A stretch of DNA of 64,000 nt, from positions 588,827-652,826 of the forward strand of contig NZ_JAMTCT010000001.1 in NCBI RefSeq assembly GCF_024171995.1, read 5' to 3'. This stretch comes from Promicromonospora umidemergens. GTDB lineage: Bacteria > Actinomycetota > Actinomycetes > Actinomycetales > Cellulomonadaceae. Positions 44,736-53,087 of this stretch are shown piece by piece (the first letter of the stretch is position 1; each line of letters begins with the position of its first letter). The notes beneath the pieces are model-generated. The model worked only from the letters and a program-made list of their open reading frames with translations, did no database searches and was not told the origin of the DNA. Both the position numbers and the translations under genes were made by a program.

Positions 44736-44852
44736 GAGTGCAGACTTGATGGCGCCATGATCCAGCGAGTGCAGAGTTCGTTGCGGATACCGGGTCTCCA
44801 TCCGCGACGAAGTCTGCACTCACCGATCACGGGGGCGACTGAGTCTGCACTC
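44736..44852. repeat. Nested palindromic element between ilvD and the fucose operon
   Basis: Two inverted repeats are nested. The inner one (44767-44821) has ~23-bp arms starting GAGTGCAGA with 3-4 mismatches around an ~10-nt loop. The outer one has arms 44736-44762 and 44825-44852, again starting GAGTGCAGACT and ending in GATC. The motif GAGTGCAGA or its complement therefore occurs four times in 117 bp. It lies ~70 bp upstream of ilvD and ~80 bp before the fucose operon. It is unlike the fucose operator; a REP/MITE-type element or a boundary is the likeliest reading. Confidence 0.8.
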
Positions 44853-44888
44853 GGGACGGGGCGGTGTCGGCGGCGGTCGTCGTGATAT

Positions 44889-44899
44889 ACATCTGATGT
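44889..44899 (+). promoter_or_regulatory. Fucose regulon operator, lactonase operon
   Basis: Perfect palindrome ACATCTGATGT, 32 bp before GTG 44932. TATACA (44886-44891) overlapping its left half may be the -10 box; the -35 is weak. Variants of the same 11-mer precede the ABC importer operon and the dehydratase/regulator operon. Confidence 0.75.
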
Positions 44900-44931
44900 T
44901 TCCGCTCGAACATCGCCGGAGGGGAGCATCG

Positions 44932-45858
44932 GTGCTGCACGATGTCGTGGACGCACATCATCATCTGTGGGTGCGCTCGCGCGCCCCTCAGGACTGGATC
45001 GACCCCGTGACCATGGCCGCCATCGACGCGGACTTCACGCCCGCCGACCTGCCCGCCGCCGCGCACGGGGTGACAGCGACGGTCGTGGTCCAGTCCGCGA
45101 ACCTGTGGTCCGAGGGCCGCGAGCTCCTCGAGATCGCCGCGTCCGACGCCGGGCGGGCCGCCAGGATCGGCGGCGTGGTCGCCTGGGCGGACCTTCTCGA
45201 TCCCGACGTGGGCGACCGCGTCGCCGCACTACGGGCCGGGCCCGGCGGCGGAGCGCTGGCCGGGATCCGCACGCAGGTGCAGGCCGAGGCCGATCCGGCG
45301 TACCTGGACCGGGCCGACGTGCGCCACGGCATCGCCGCCGCCTGCGGCGCTGCGGGCGCGGACGGCCTCGTGTTCGACCTGCTGGTGCGCGCCGACCAGC
45401 TCCCGGCAGGTGCGCGGCTCGCCGCGGCGCTGCCCGAGGTGTCCTTCGTGCTCGACCACCTGGGCAAGCCGCGCCTCGACACCAGCGCCGGCACCGGCGC
45501 TGGCACCGCGCCGCCCCTGGCCGCCTGGAAGCAGGGCCTGACCGAGCTCGCCGCCCGGCCGAACGTGACGGCCAAGCTGTCCGGCCTGGTCACCGAGGCG
45601 CGCTGGGACGGCTGGCGGGCGGACGACCTGCGGCCCGCCGTCGACCATGCGCTCGAGGTCTTCGGACCGGAGCGGCTCATGTTCGGCTCCGACTGGCCCG
45701 TGTGCCTGCTCGCGAGCGACTACGGCGGGTGGATGGCCACGCTCGGCGACCTGCTCGGCGGGCTGAGCCCGGACGAGTCCGCCGCCGTGTGGTCAGGGAC
45801 CGCACAGCGTGTGTACCACCTGGAGCGCGCGCACAACCCCGAGGAGAGCCACACATGA
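44932..45858 (+). CDS. L-fuconolactone hydrolase, amidohydrolase family
   Basis: 308 residues from GTG 44932 (GGAGGGGAG at 44918-44926). An amidohydrolase_2 TIM barrel: DAHHHLWVR at the N-terminus, VLDHLGKPRL, KLSGLVTEA and FGSDWPVCLL near the C-terminus, the standard metal and catalytic motifs. Its neighbours (dehydrogenase, dehydratase, SDR, FAH hydrolase) assign it to opening of L-fucono-lactone to L-fuconate. Coupled by ATGA to the SDR gene. Confidence 0.85.
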   Translation: MLHDVVDAHHHLWVRSRAPQDWIDPVTMAAIDADFTPADLPAAAHGVTATVVVQSANLWSEGRELLEIAASDAGRAARIGGVVAWADLLDPDVGDRVAALRAGPGGGALAGIRTQVQAEADPAYLDRADVRHGIAAACGAAGADGLVFDLLVRADQLPAGARLAAALPEVSFVLDHLGKPRLDTSAGTGAGTAPPLAAWKQGLTELAARPNVTAKLSGLVTEARWDGWRADDLRPAVDHALEVFGPERLMFGSDWPVCLLASDYGGWMATLGDLLGGLSPDESAAVWSGTAQRVYHLERAHNPEESHT

Positions 45859-46655
45859 CATCCGAGACCACAACATCCGAGACCGCGGCCGCACCGGCGG
45901 CCGAGCTCACCGGCGTCCGCGCCGTCGTCACCGGCGGCGCGTCGGGGATCGGGGCGGCGATCGTGCGCGCCATGCTCGCCCGCGGCGCCCAGGTGACGTC
46001 CATCGACCGCGTGACCGACGGCGTCCCCGCGGATGCAGGGGCCCAGGTCGCCGATGTGACCGACGACGCGGCCGTGCGCGCAGCCGTCGAGGCCGCCGCG
46101 CAGGCGATGGGCGGCATCGACGTCGTCGTCAACAACGCGGGGATCGGCGCACAGGGCACCGTCGCGGACAACGACGACGCCGAGTGGCTGCGGGTCCTGG
46201 ACGTGAACGTGCTCGGGATCGTCCGCGTGACCCGCGCCGCGCTGCCGTACCTGCGCGAGTCGCCGCACGCCGCCGTCGTGAACACGTGCTCGATCGCCGC
46301 CTGGACCGGCCTGCCGAACCGGGCCCTGTACTCGGCGTCCAAGGGGGCGGTGCAGGCCCTCACGCTGGCCATGGCGACCGACCACGTGCAAGAAGGTATC
46401 CGCGTCAACTGCGTGAACCCTGGCACTGCCGACACCCCGTGGGTGACCCGGCTGCTCGACACGGCCGACGACCCCGCCGCCGAGCGAGCGGCGCTGGAGG
46501 CGCGCCAGCCCTCGGGCCGGCTCGTCGGCGCCGACGAGGTGGCGCACGCGGTCTGCTACCTCGCGAGCCCCTTCGCCGCGGCGACCACCGGCGCGATGCT
46601 CGCCGTGGACGGCGGTTCGCACGCGCTGCGCACCCGTGCGCCCGAGCAGGGCTGA
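45855..46655 (+). CDS. SDR, probable 2-keto-3-deoxy-L-fuconate dehydrogenase
   Basis: 266 residues from ATG 45855. Classical SDR: TGGASGIGAAIVRA, NNAGIG, catalytic CSIAAW...YSASKGA (Ser, Tyr, Lys) and NCVNPGTADTPW. In the non-phosphorylative fucose route this step oxidises 2-keto-3-deoxy-L-fuconate to the 2,4-diketo acid, which the downstream FAH-fold enzyme can split; that assignment is from pathway logic. A TSET repeat lies at the N-terminus. Confidence 0.82.
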   Translation: MTSETTTSETAAAPAAELTGVRAVVTGGASGIGAAIVRAMLARGAQVTSIDRVTDGVPADAGAQVADVTDDAAVRAAVEAAAQAMGGIDVVVNNAGIGAQGTVADNDDAEWLRVLDVNVLGIVRVTRAALPYLRESPHAAVVNTCSIAAWTGLPNRALYSASKGAVQALTLAMATDHVQEGIRVNCVNPGTADTPWVTRLLDTADDPAAERAALEARQPSGRLVGADEVAHAVCYLASPFAAATTGAMLAVDGGSHALRTRAPEQG

Positions 46656-46680
46656 GGCCGGTCACGGAGGGAGGCCAACG

Positions 46681-47688
46681 ATGGAGACGACGGCGGTACG
46701 CACCACCGGGGTCCGGCTCACCGCGCTCGGCCTCGGCGCCGCGCCGGCGGGCAACCTGTACCGGGCGACCACGGACGAGGAGGCGCACGCGACGTTCGAG
46801 GCGGCCTGGGCCGCAGGCGTCCGGTACTTCGACACCGCGCCGCACTACGGCCTCGGGCTCTCCGAACGCCGGCTCGGCGCGTTCCTGCGCACCCGGCCGC
46901 GCGACGAGGTGGTGGTGTCCACGAAGGTCGGACGACTGCTCGTCCCGTCGCCGGAGACCGCGCACCTGCCCGACCCGGACCTGTTCCAGGTGCCGGCCGA
47001 CCTGCGCCGGGTCTGGGACTTCTCCCGCGACGGCGTGCTGCGGTCGCTCGAGTCCAGCCTGGAGCGCACCGGCCTGGACCGGGTCGACGTGGTCTACCTG
47101 CACGACCCCGACGGCCACTGGGAACAGGCGGCGCACGAGGCGCTGCCCGCGCTCACGGAGCTGCGGGACCAGGGCGTGGTCGGCGCGGTCGGCGCCGGGA
47201 TGAACCAGTCGGCCATGCTCACCCGGTTCGTGCGCGAGACCGACGTCGACGTCGTCATGTGTGCCGGGCGGTTCACGCTCCTTGAGCAGCCGGCGCTCGC
47301 CGACCTGCTCCCCGCGGCGGCGGAGCGGGGGGTCGCCGTCGTCGCAGCGGCCGCCTACAACTCCGGCATCCTCGCGCACGACGCCCCGCCGTCGGACGCC
47401 ACCTACGACTACGCGCCCGCCGACGCCGAGCTGCTCGACCGCGCCCGCCGGATCGCCGCCGTCTGCGCCGACCACGGCGTCACGCTCCCGCAGGCGGCGC
47501 TCGCCTACGTGCGAACCCACCCGGCGGTCGCGAGCACCGTCGTGGGGCTCGGCACTCCGGAGCAGGCCCGGCAGGCCGGGGAGCGCGCCGCGGCACGAGT
47601 GCCGGCCGACCTGTGGCGCGCGCTGGCCCACGCCGGCCTGCTCGCCGAGGCGGCGGTGCCGCCACCCGTGAACCAGCACCACTCATGA
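46681..47688 (+). CDS. Aldo/keto reductase, probable L-fucose dehydrogenase
   Basis: 335 residues from ATG 46681 (GGAGGGAGG upstream). AKR TIM barrel with catalytic Asp/Tyr in YFDTAPHYGLGLSE, Lys in STKVGR and His in YLHDPDGHW, and a C-terminal cofactor region STVVGLGTPEQ. The group contains D-threo-aldose/L-fucose dehydrogenases, which supply the first step of the pathway. The last codons are the first unit of an 18-bp tandem repeat, and a one-base deletion in the second unit creates the stop codon. Confidence 0.85.
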   Translation: METTAVRTTGVRLTALGLGAAPAGNLYRATTDEEAHATFEAAWAAGVRYFDTAPHYGLGLSERRLGAFLRTRPRDEVVVSTKVGRLLVPSPETAHLPDPDLFQVPADLRRVWDFSRDGVLRSLESSLERTGLDRVDVVYLHDPDGHWEQAAHEALPALTELRDQGVVGAVGAGMNQSAMLTRFVRETDVDVVMCAGRFTLLEQPALADLLPAAAERGVAVVAAAAYNSGILAHDAPPSDATYDYAPADAELLDRARRIAAVCADHGVTLPQAALAYVRTHPAVASTVVGLGTPEQARQAGERAAARVPADLWRALAHAGLLAEAAVPPPVNQHHS

Positions 47689-47771
47689 GCCAGCACCATC
47701 CCGTGAACCAGCACTACCCCGTGAACCAGCACTACCCCGTGAACCAGCACTACCCCGTGAACCAGCACCAA
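47665..47771 (+). repeat. 18-bp tandem repeat across the reductase stop codon
   Basis: Units start at 47665, 47683, 47700, 47718, 47736 and 47754; the second is 17 bp, the others 18. The first is the 3' end of the AKR gene. Without the one-base loss in unit two the AKR frame would run on through VNQHYP-type repeats to TGA 47787-47789, which overlaps the ATG of the next gene as TGATG. The array fills the 100-bp gap between the two genes. Confidence 0.9.
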
Positions 47772-47788
47772 CCCGAGAGAAGGTACTG

Positions 47789-48637
47789 ATGCGTCTGCTC
47801 CGCCTGGGTCCTGTCGGCCAGGAGATCCCCGCTGTCGAGGACGGCGCCGCCGTCCACGACCTGCGGCCGCTCACCGCCGACATCGACGGCGCGTTCCTCG
47901 CGTCCGACGGGATCACGCGTGCCCGGACCGCCCTGGCCGCTGGAGAGCTGCCCCTGCTCGACGGCGCCGACCGGCTGCGCCGCGGGGCGCCGGTCGCGCG
48001 GCCGGCCGCGGTGATCGGTATCGGGCAGAACTACGCCGCGCACGCTGCCGAGTCGGGCGCCGAGCCGCCGTCGTCCCCGATCATCTTCTTCAAGCATCCC
48101 GGTACGGTGGCAGGGCCGGACGACGCCGTCGCGCTGCCGCCCGGCGCCGACAAGGTCGACTGGGAGGTGGAGCTCGGCGTGGTGATCGGCAGGCGGGCCT
48201 GGCGGCTGCCGTCGGCGGACGCGGCGCGGGAGCACGTCGCCGGGTACACGATCGTCGACGACCTCAGCGAGCGGGCCTGGCAGATCGAGGAGTCGGGCGG
48301 CCAGTGGTCCAAGGGCAAGTGCGCCCCCGGGTTCGCGCCCACCGGCCCGTACCTGGTGCCCGCCGACGACGTCGACCCGACCGGCCTGCGCCTGCGGTCC
48401 TGGGTGAACGGTGAGCCGCGGCAGGACTCGGTGACGGCCGACCTGATCTTCGGCGTCGACCACCTGGTGCACCACCTGTCGCAGTACATGGCGCTCGAGC
48501 CGGGCGACCTGATCTGCACGGGGACCCCGGAGGGCGTGGCGCTCTCCGGGCGGTTCCCCTACCTGCGCGACGGGGACGTCGTCGAGCTGGAGATCGAAGG
48601 GCTCGGCCGGCAGCGGCACGCGTTCGTGGCCGAGTGA
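47789..48637 (+). CDS. FAH-family hydrolase, probable 2,4-diketo-3-deoxy-L-fuconate hydrolase
   Basis: 282 residues from ATG 47789 (GAGAAGG at 47775-47781). Fumarylacetoacetase C-terminal fold: GIGQNYAAHA, DWEVELGVVIG (metal-binding Glu), GYTIVDDLSERAWQ, KGKCAPGFAPTGPY and CTGTPEGVALS. In this pathway the enzyme cleaves the diketo acid to pyruvate and lactate. It is the last gene of the first fucose operon; a hairpin follows. Confidence 0.87.
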   Translation: MRLLRLGPVGQEIPAVEDGAAVHDLRPLTADIDGAFLASDGITRARTALAAGELPLLDGADRLRRGAPVARPAAVIGIGQNYAAHAAESGAEPPSSPIIFFKHPGTVAGPDDAVALPPGADKVDWEVELGVVIGRRAWRLPSADAAREHVAGYTIVDDLSERAWQIEESGGQWSKGKCAPGFAPTGPYLVPADDVDPTGLRLRSWVNGEPRQDSVTADLIFGVDHLVHHLSQYMALEPGDLICTGTPEGVALSGRFPYLRDGDVVELEIEGLGRQRHAFVAE

Positions 48638-48663
48638 TCGCCGGGGTAATCATCTGACCTATT

Positions 48664-48700
48664 GTCACCGGACCGTGTCCCGAAGGGACGGTTCGGTGAC
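48664..48700. terminator. Hairpin terminator after the FAH gene
   Basis: A long stem runs from GTCACCG (48664) to CGGTGAC (ending 48700) with one mismatch, a 2-nt bulge and a short loop around CCCGAAGGG. It begins 27 bp after the stop and 17 bp before the -35 box of the next operon, so it should separate the two transcription units. Confidence 0.8.
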
Positions 48701-48716
48701 GATCTGGCCCGGGATC

Positions 48717-48747
48717 TTGAGATGCATCCGATGTCTGCGGTATGAAT
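48717..48747 (+). promoter_or_regulatory. Promoter with fucose operator, ABC importer operon
   Basis: -35 TTGAGA (48717-48722) and -10 TATGAAT (48741-48747) are separated by 18 bp. The operator GCATCCGATGT (48724-48734) lies inside the spacer, where a bound GntR-type repressor would block RNA polymerase. It differs from the first operator by one arm base and the centre. Confidence 0.8.
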
Positions 48748-48776
48748 ACGACTACACGGAGGCAAAGGAGCATCAC

Positions 48777-50327
48777 GTGTCGGACAGCCCAGCCCTACTG
48801 CGCGCCACGGGGGTCAGCAAGTCCTTCCCCGGTGTCCGCGCGCTCGACGACGTCCACCTCGACCTGCGGCACGGCGAGGTGCTGGCGCTCGTCGGCGAGA
48901 ACGGGGCGGGCAAGTCGACCCTCCTGAAGCTCTTCTCGGGCATCTACCGGCCGGACGAGGGCGCCATGGAGCTCGATGGCGCACCGATGAGCCCCAGCGG
49001 CCCCCGGCAGGCGAACGAGCTCGGCATCAGCGTGATCCACCAGGAGTTCCACCTGATGCCCGACCTGACGGTCGCGCAGAACATCTTCATCGGCCGCGAG
49101 CCCCGGCGGGCCGGCCTCATCCGGGACGACGAGCTCGTCCGCCGGGCGGGCGTCCTCTTCGAACGCCTCGGGATCCCGCTGGACCCGCGGCAGCCGGTGT
49201 CGCACCTGAGCGTGGCCGGCCAGCAGATGGTCGAGATCGCGAAGGCCCTCTCGTTCGACGCCCGCGTGCTGATCATGGACGAGCCGACGGCGGCGCTCAC
49301 GGAGACCGAGGTCGACACGCTGTTCCGGATCGTGCGGGACTTCGTGTCCCCGCGCACCGGAGTCATCTACGTCTCGCACCGCATGGACGAGATCAAGGAG
49401 ATCTCCGACCGCATCACCGTCCTGCGGGACGGCCGCTACGTCGACACGCTGCCGACGGCGTCGACGGCCACCCGGGAGGTCATCGCGGCCATGGTGGGCC
49501 GGCAGCTGGAGACCGGCGTGCGGCCCGGCGCCGCGTCGTCCGGCAGCGCGCCCGGAGCTGACGGGCGCGAGGTGGTGCTGTCGGTCCGCGGGCTGACCAC
49601 CCGGAAGCTCCTGCGGGACGTGTCCTTCGAGCTGCACCGCGGCGAGATCCTCGGCTTCGCAGGCCTCATGGGCGCCGGCCGCACGGAGGTCGCCCGGGCC
49701 GTCATCGGGGCCGACCGCTCGACCGGTGCCGTCGAGGTGCAGGGCCGGGCGGTCAGGATCCGCAACCCCGCCGACGCCGTGCGCAACGGCATCGGCTACC
49801 TCTCGGAGGACCGCAAGCGCTACGGCCTGCTCCTGGACCAGGACGTGGTGCGCAACGTGATGCTGTCCGCGCTGCCCGGGATGACCAGGGCGGGTTTCGT
49901 CCGCGACGCCGACGGGCGCCGGGTCGCCGCCGAGATGGTGGACCGGTTGGCGATCCGGACGCCGTCGGTCACCCAGACGGCCAAGAACCTCTCTGGCGGC
50001 AACCAGCAGAAGGTGGTCCTCGCCAAGTGGCTCGTGCGCGACTGCGACGTGCTGATCGTCGACGAGCCGACGCGCGGGATCGACGTCGGCGCGAAGGACG
50101 AGATCTACGGTCTGCTCACGAGCCTGGCCGCGCAGGGAAAGTCCATCATCGTGATCTCGTCCGAGCTGCCGGAGGTGCTGCGGCTGGCCGACCGGGTCGT
50201 GGTCATGTGCGAGGGCCGCGTCACCGGCACCCTCGTGGGCGCTGACGCCACCCAGCACGACATCATGGAGCTCGCGACGCGGTTCGGTACCGACCGCTCG
50301 CTCGTCACGACCGGAGACTCAGCATGA
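48777..50327 (+). CDS. Sugar ABC importer ATPase, RbsA-like
   Basis: 516 residues from GTG 48777 (AAAGGAG upstream). Two tandem ABC domains: the first with Walker A GENGAGKST, HLSVAGQQMVEIA signature and Walker B ARVLIMDEPTAAL; the second with GLMGAGRTEVAR (degenerate Walker A), LSGGNQQKVVLAKWL and VLIVDEPTRGID. This is the CUT2 sugar-importer ATPase layout. With the permease and binding protein it probably imports L-fucose or a related deoxy sugar. Coupled by ATGA to the permease. Confidence 0.93.
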   Translation: MSDSPALLRATGVSKSFPGVRALDDVHLDLRHGEVLALVGENGAGKSTLLKLFSGIYRPDEGAMELDGAPMSPSGPRQANELGISVIHQEFHLMPDLTVAQNIFIGREPRRAGLIRDDELVRRAGVLFERLGIPLDPRQPVSHLSVAGQQMVEIAKALSFDARVLIMDEPTAALTETEVDTLFRIVRDFVSPRTGVIYVSHRMDEIKEISDRITVLRDGRYVDTLPTASTATREVIAAMVGRQLETGVRPGAASSGSAPGADGREVVLSVRGLTTRKLLRDVSFELHRGEILGFAGLMGAGRTEVARAVIGADRSTGAVEVQGRAVRIRNPADAVRNGIGYLSEDRKRYGLLLDQDVVRNVMLSALPGMTRAGFVRDADGRRVAAEMVDRLAIRTPSVTQTAKNLSGGNQQKVVLAKWLVRDCDVLIVDEPTRGIDVGAKDEIYGLLTSLAAQGKSIIVISSELPEVLRLADRVVVMCEGRVTGTLVGADATQHDIMELATRFGTDRSLVTTGDSA

Positions 50328-51319
50328 CGACGCCGTCGACGACGACCGCACGGACCGAGCGAGCCGCCACGCGGTTCGGCAACAGACAACAGCTCCAGCA
50401 GATCCTCGCGTTCGCGGGGCTCGTGGTCATCTTCGCCTTCTTCTCGTTCGCCAGCCCGTACTTCCTGGACTGGGCCAACGTGAAGGGCATCCTGCTGGCC
50501 ACCGCCGTCACCGGGATCATGGCGCTGGGCGCGACGTTCGTCATCGCGACGGGCGGCATCGACCTGTCGGTGGGCACCGGCATGACCCTGTGCTCGGTGA
50601 TGACCGGTGTGTTCCTGGCGAACCTCGGCCTCCCGCTCGTCGTCGGCGTGCTGGGCGGCCTCGCGATCGGCGCCCTGATCGGCCTGCTGAACGGCCTGAA
50701 CGTCTCGTACCTGCGGTTGCCGCCGTTCATCGCGACGCTGGCGATGATGATGGTGGCGCAGGGCCTCTCGCTCGTCATCTCCGGGACCAAGCCCATCTAC
50801 TTCAGCGATGTGGGCGGGTTCGACCAGCTCGCCGCCGGTGAGCTGGTCCCGGGGCTGCCGAACGCCGTGCTGATCTTCTTCGCCGCCGCAGCGATCGCCG
50901 GCGTCACGCTGAGCAAGACGCTCACCGGCCGTTACGCGCTCTCCATCGGCTCCAACGAGGAGGCGACGGCGATCTCCGGCGTCGACGTGCGGCGGTGGAA
51001 GGTGGTCATCTACACGGTCGCCGGGCTGTTCACTGGCCTGGCCGGCGTCGTCATGGCCTCCCGGCTCAACTCCGCGCAGCCGGGCCTCGGGCTCGGATAC
51101 GAGCTGGAGGCGATCGCCGCCGTCGTCATCGGCGGCACCTCGCTGCGGGGCGGCAAGGCGACGATCCTCGGCACCGTGATCGGCGCGCTGATCATGGCGA
51201 CGCTCACCAACGGCCTGCGGATCATGTCGATCCCGCAGGAGTGGCAGAAGGTCGCCGTCGGCATCGTGATCGTCCTGGCCGTCTACGCCGACATCCTGCG
51301 CCGGGGCAAGGAGGCCTGA
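50324..51319 (+). CDS. Sugar ABC importer permease, RbsC-like
   Basis: 331 residues from ATG 50324. Eight to ten hydrophobic segments; CUT2-type motifs ATGGIDLSVGTGMTL, LNGLNVSYLRLPPFIATLAMM, SIGSNEEATAISGVDV and GGTSLRGGKATILGTVIGALIM match RbsC/XylH. Works with the preceding ATPase and the following lipoprotein. The binding protein starts 61 bp after its stop. Confidence 0.93.
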   Translation: MTTPSTTTARTERAATRFGNRQQLQQILAFAGLVVIFAFFSFASPYFLDWANVKGILLATAVTGIMALGATFVIATGGIDLSVGTGMTLCSVMTGVFLANLGLPLVVGVLGGLAIGALIGLLNGLNVSYLRLPPFIATLAMMMVAQGLSLVISGTKPIYFSDVGGFDQLAAGELVPGLPNAVLIFFAAAAIAGVTLSKTLTGRYALSIGSNEEATAISGVDVRRWKVVIYTVAGLFTGLAGVVMASRLNSAQPGLGLGYELEAIAAVVIGGTSLRGGKATILGTVIGALIMATLTNGLRIMSIPQEWQKVAVGIVIVLAVYADILRRGKEA

Positions 51320-51380
51320 CCGCGCTCGACCGCACCGACTCGACCGCACCTGACCCGACCACCGAAGGAGCTGGACCGGT

Positions 51381-52370
51381 ATGAACAGCAACTCCACCAC
51401 GCGCAGACGGATCACCGCGGTCGCGGCGGCCACCACCTCCGTCGTCGTGGCGCTCGCGCTCGCCGCGTGCGGCTCGGGCGGCGCTGAACCGGGGGCCGGC
51501 GACAAGCCCTACGTCGCCCTCGTCTCCAAGGGCTTCCAGCACCAGTTCTGGCAGGCGGTCAAGCAGGGGGCCGACGACGCCGCGGCCGAGCTGGACGTCG
51601 AGGTCACGTTCGAGGGCCCCGAGACGGAGACCGAGGTCGAGAAGCAGCTCACCATGCTGCAGACGGCCCTGGACAAGAACCCGGACGCGCTCGGCTACGC
51701 CGCCCTCGACTCCGAGGCGTCCATCCCGATGATGACCGACGCCGAGTCGCGCGGGATCCCCGTCATCGCCTTCGACTCCGGCGTGGAGTCGGACGTGCCG
51801 GTGACCACCGTGTCGACCGACAACCTCGCGGCGTCGGCCGAGGCCGCCAAGCACATGGCCGAGCTGGTCGGCAGCGGCAAGATCGCGATCGTCGGGCACG
51901 ACCAGACGTCCCAGACCGGGCAGCAGCGGGTCGAGGGGTTCACCCAGTACATCGAGGAGAACGCGCCTGGGATCGAGATCGTCGACACGCAGTTCGCCGG
52001 GGGCGACCACCTCAAGTCCGCCGACGCCGCGAAGGCGATCATGCAGGCCCACCCCGACCTCGAGGGCATCTACGGCACCAACGAGGGCTCCGCCATCGGC
52101 GTGGTCAAGGCGGTGCAGGAGTCCGGCAAGGCGGGCGAGCTCACGGTGATCGGCTTCGACTCGGGCAAGGCGCAGACGGACGCGATCCGCGACGGGCTCA
52201 TGGCCGGGGCGATCACCCAGGACCCGATCAAGATGGGCTACGAGACCGTCAAGGCGGCGGTGGCCGCCATCAACGGCGAGGAGCTGGAGCCGGTCGTCGA
52301 CTCGGGCTTCTACTGGTACGACGAGACGAACATCGACGACGAGGAGATAGCGGCAGTCCTCTACGAGTGA
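51381..52370 (+). CDS. Sugar-binding lipoprotein of the ABC importer
   Basis: 329 residues from ATG 51381 (GAAGGAG at 51364-51370). N-terminal signal ending in lipobox LAAC (Cys ~30), then a two-lobed periplasmic-binding type I fold: SKGFQHQFWQAVKQGADDAA, DSEASIPMMTDAESRGIPVIAFDSG, IYGTNEGSAIGVVKAV and VIGFDSGKAQ. Belongs to the ribose/xylose-binding group; ligand inferred as L-fucose from the operon. The stop codon lies in the stem of a convergent terminator. Confidence 0.92.
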   Translation: MNSNSTTRRRITAVAAATTSVVVALALAACGSGGAEPGAGDKPYVALVSKGFQHQFWQAVKQGADDAAAELDVEVTFEGPETETEVEKQLTMLQTALDKNPDALGYAALDSEASIPMMTDAESRGIPVIAFDSGVESDVPVTTVSTDNLAASAEAAKHMAELVGSGKIAIVGHDQTSQTGQQRVEGFTQYIEENAPGIEIVDTQFAGGDHLKSADAAKAIMQAHPDLEGIYGTNEGSAIGVVKAVQESGKAGELTVIGFDSGKAQTDAIRDGLMAGAITQDPIKMGYETVKAAVAAINGEELEPVVDSGFYWYDETNIDDEEIAAVLYE

Positions 52371-52394
52371 TCCCCACGACCAATGGGGGGATCA
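52368..52394. terminator. Terminator made of the two convergent stop codons
   Basis: TGATCCCC (52368-52375) pairs with GGGGATCA (52387-52394) around an 11-nt loop. The TGA at the left end is the stop of the binding protein; the TCA at the right end is the stop of the GntR gene on the other strand. Only 21 bp separate the two genes. Confidence 0.75.
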
Positions 52395-53087
52395 GTCCAG
52401 GGCGCCTGGGCGGGGGAGGGAGTCCTCCACGCCCAGCAGGTGGCTCGCCATCCGGATCCGCGCCGCCTCGGGGTCGTGTGCGGCGAGCGCGCGCCAGATG
52501 GCCTCGTGCTCGTCGTGCGTGCGCTTCTCGATGCCCTCGGTGTGCAGGCCGCGCCACAGCCGCGCCCGGACGGTGCGGCCCGCGAACGACTCGATGAGCG
52601 CCTCCAGCACCGGGTTGCCGGTGTGTGCCGCGATGACGCGGTGGAACGCGATGTCGATCTCGATGAACTTGTCGTGGTCCACCGACGTGCCGTGCATGAT
52701 CTCCGGGACCCGGTCCAGGATCGCGCGCGCCTCGGCCACCGCTGCTTCGGTCATCCGGGTGGCGGCCAGCCCGGCGGCCTCCGTCTCGAGCACGCGGCGC
52801 ACGCTGTGGAACGCGGGCATGGCGCCGTCGTCCTGCAGGTCGAGGACCAGCGCCATGGGGGAGAGCAGGCGGCCGGGGTCGAGGCTGGTGACGTAGGTGC
52901 CGTCGCCCTGGCGGGTATGCAGGACGCCGAGGATCGACAGCGCACGCACTCCCTCCCGCAGCGAGCCGCGGGAGACCTGGAGCGTGTCGGCCAGGTCCTT
53001 CTCGACCGGCAGCCGGTCGCCAGGTCGGAGCCGTCCGTCGAGGATCATCCTGCGGATGCCGTCGACGACCTCGTCAGTGCGGGACAT
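52392..53087 (-). CDS. GntR/FCD-family repressor of the fucose regulon
   Basis: 231 residues from ATG 53087, overlapping the dehydratase gene by 14 bp, so the two are co-transcribed. Winged helix at ~10-65 (LPVEKDLADTLQVSRGSLREGVRALSILGVL partly quoted: SRGSLREGVRAL) and an all-helical FCD domain with metal/ligand residues (DIAFHRVIAAHTGNPVL). FCD regulators sense sugar acids or their lactones. It probably represses three operons through NCATCNGATGT and represses itself through the site before the dehydratase gene. Confidence 0.9.
   Translation of the reverse strand: MSRTDEVVDGIRRMILDGRLRPGDRLPVEKDLADTLQVSRGSLREGVRALSILGVLHTRQGDGTYVTSLDPGRLLSPMALVLDLQDDGAMPAFHSVRRVLETEAAGLAATRMTEAAVAEARAILDRVPEIMHGTSVDHDKFIEIDIAFHRVIAAHTGNPVLEALIESFAGRTVRARLWRGLHTEGIEKRTHDEHEAIWRALAAHDPEAARIRMASHLLGVEDSLPRPGALD

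Noticed and set aside
47665-47771. CRISPR or phage attachment repeat
   Set aside because: No spacers, no integrase nearby, and the unit derives from the adjacent gene.
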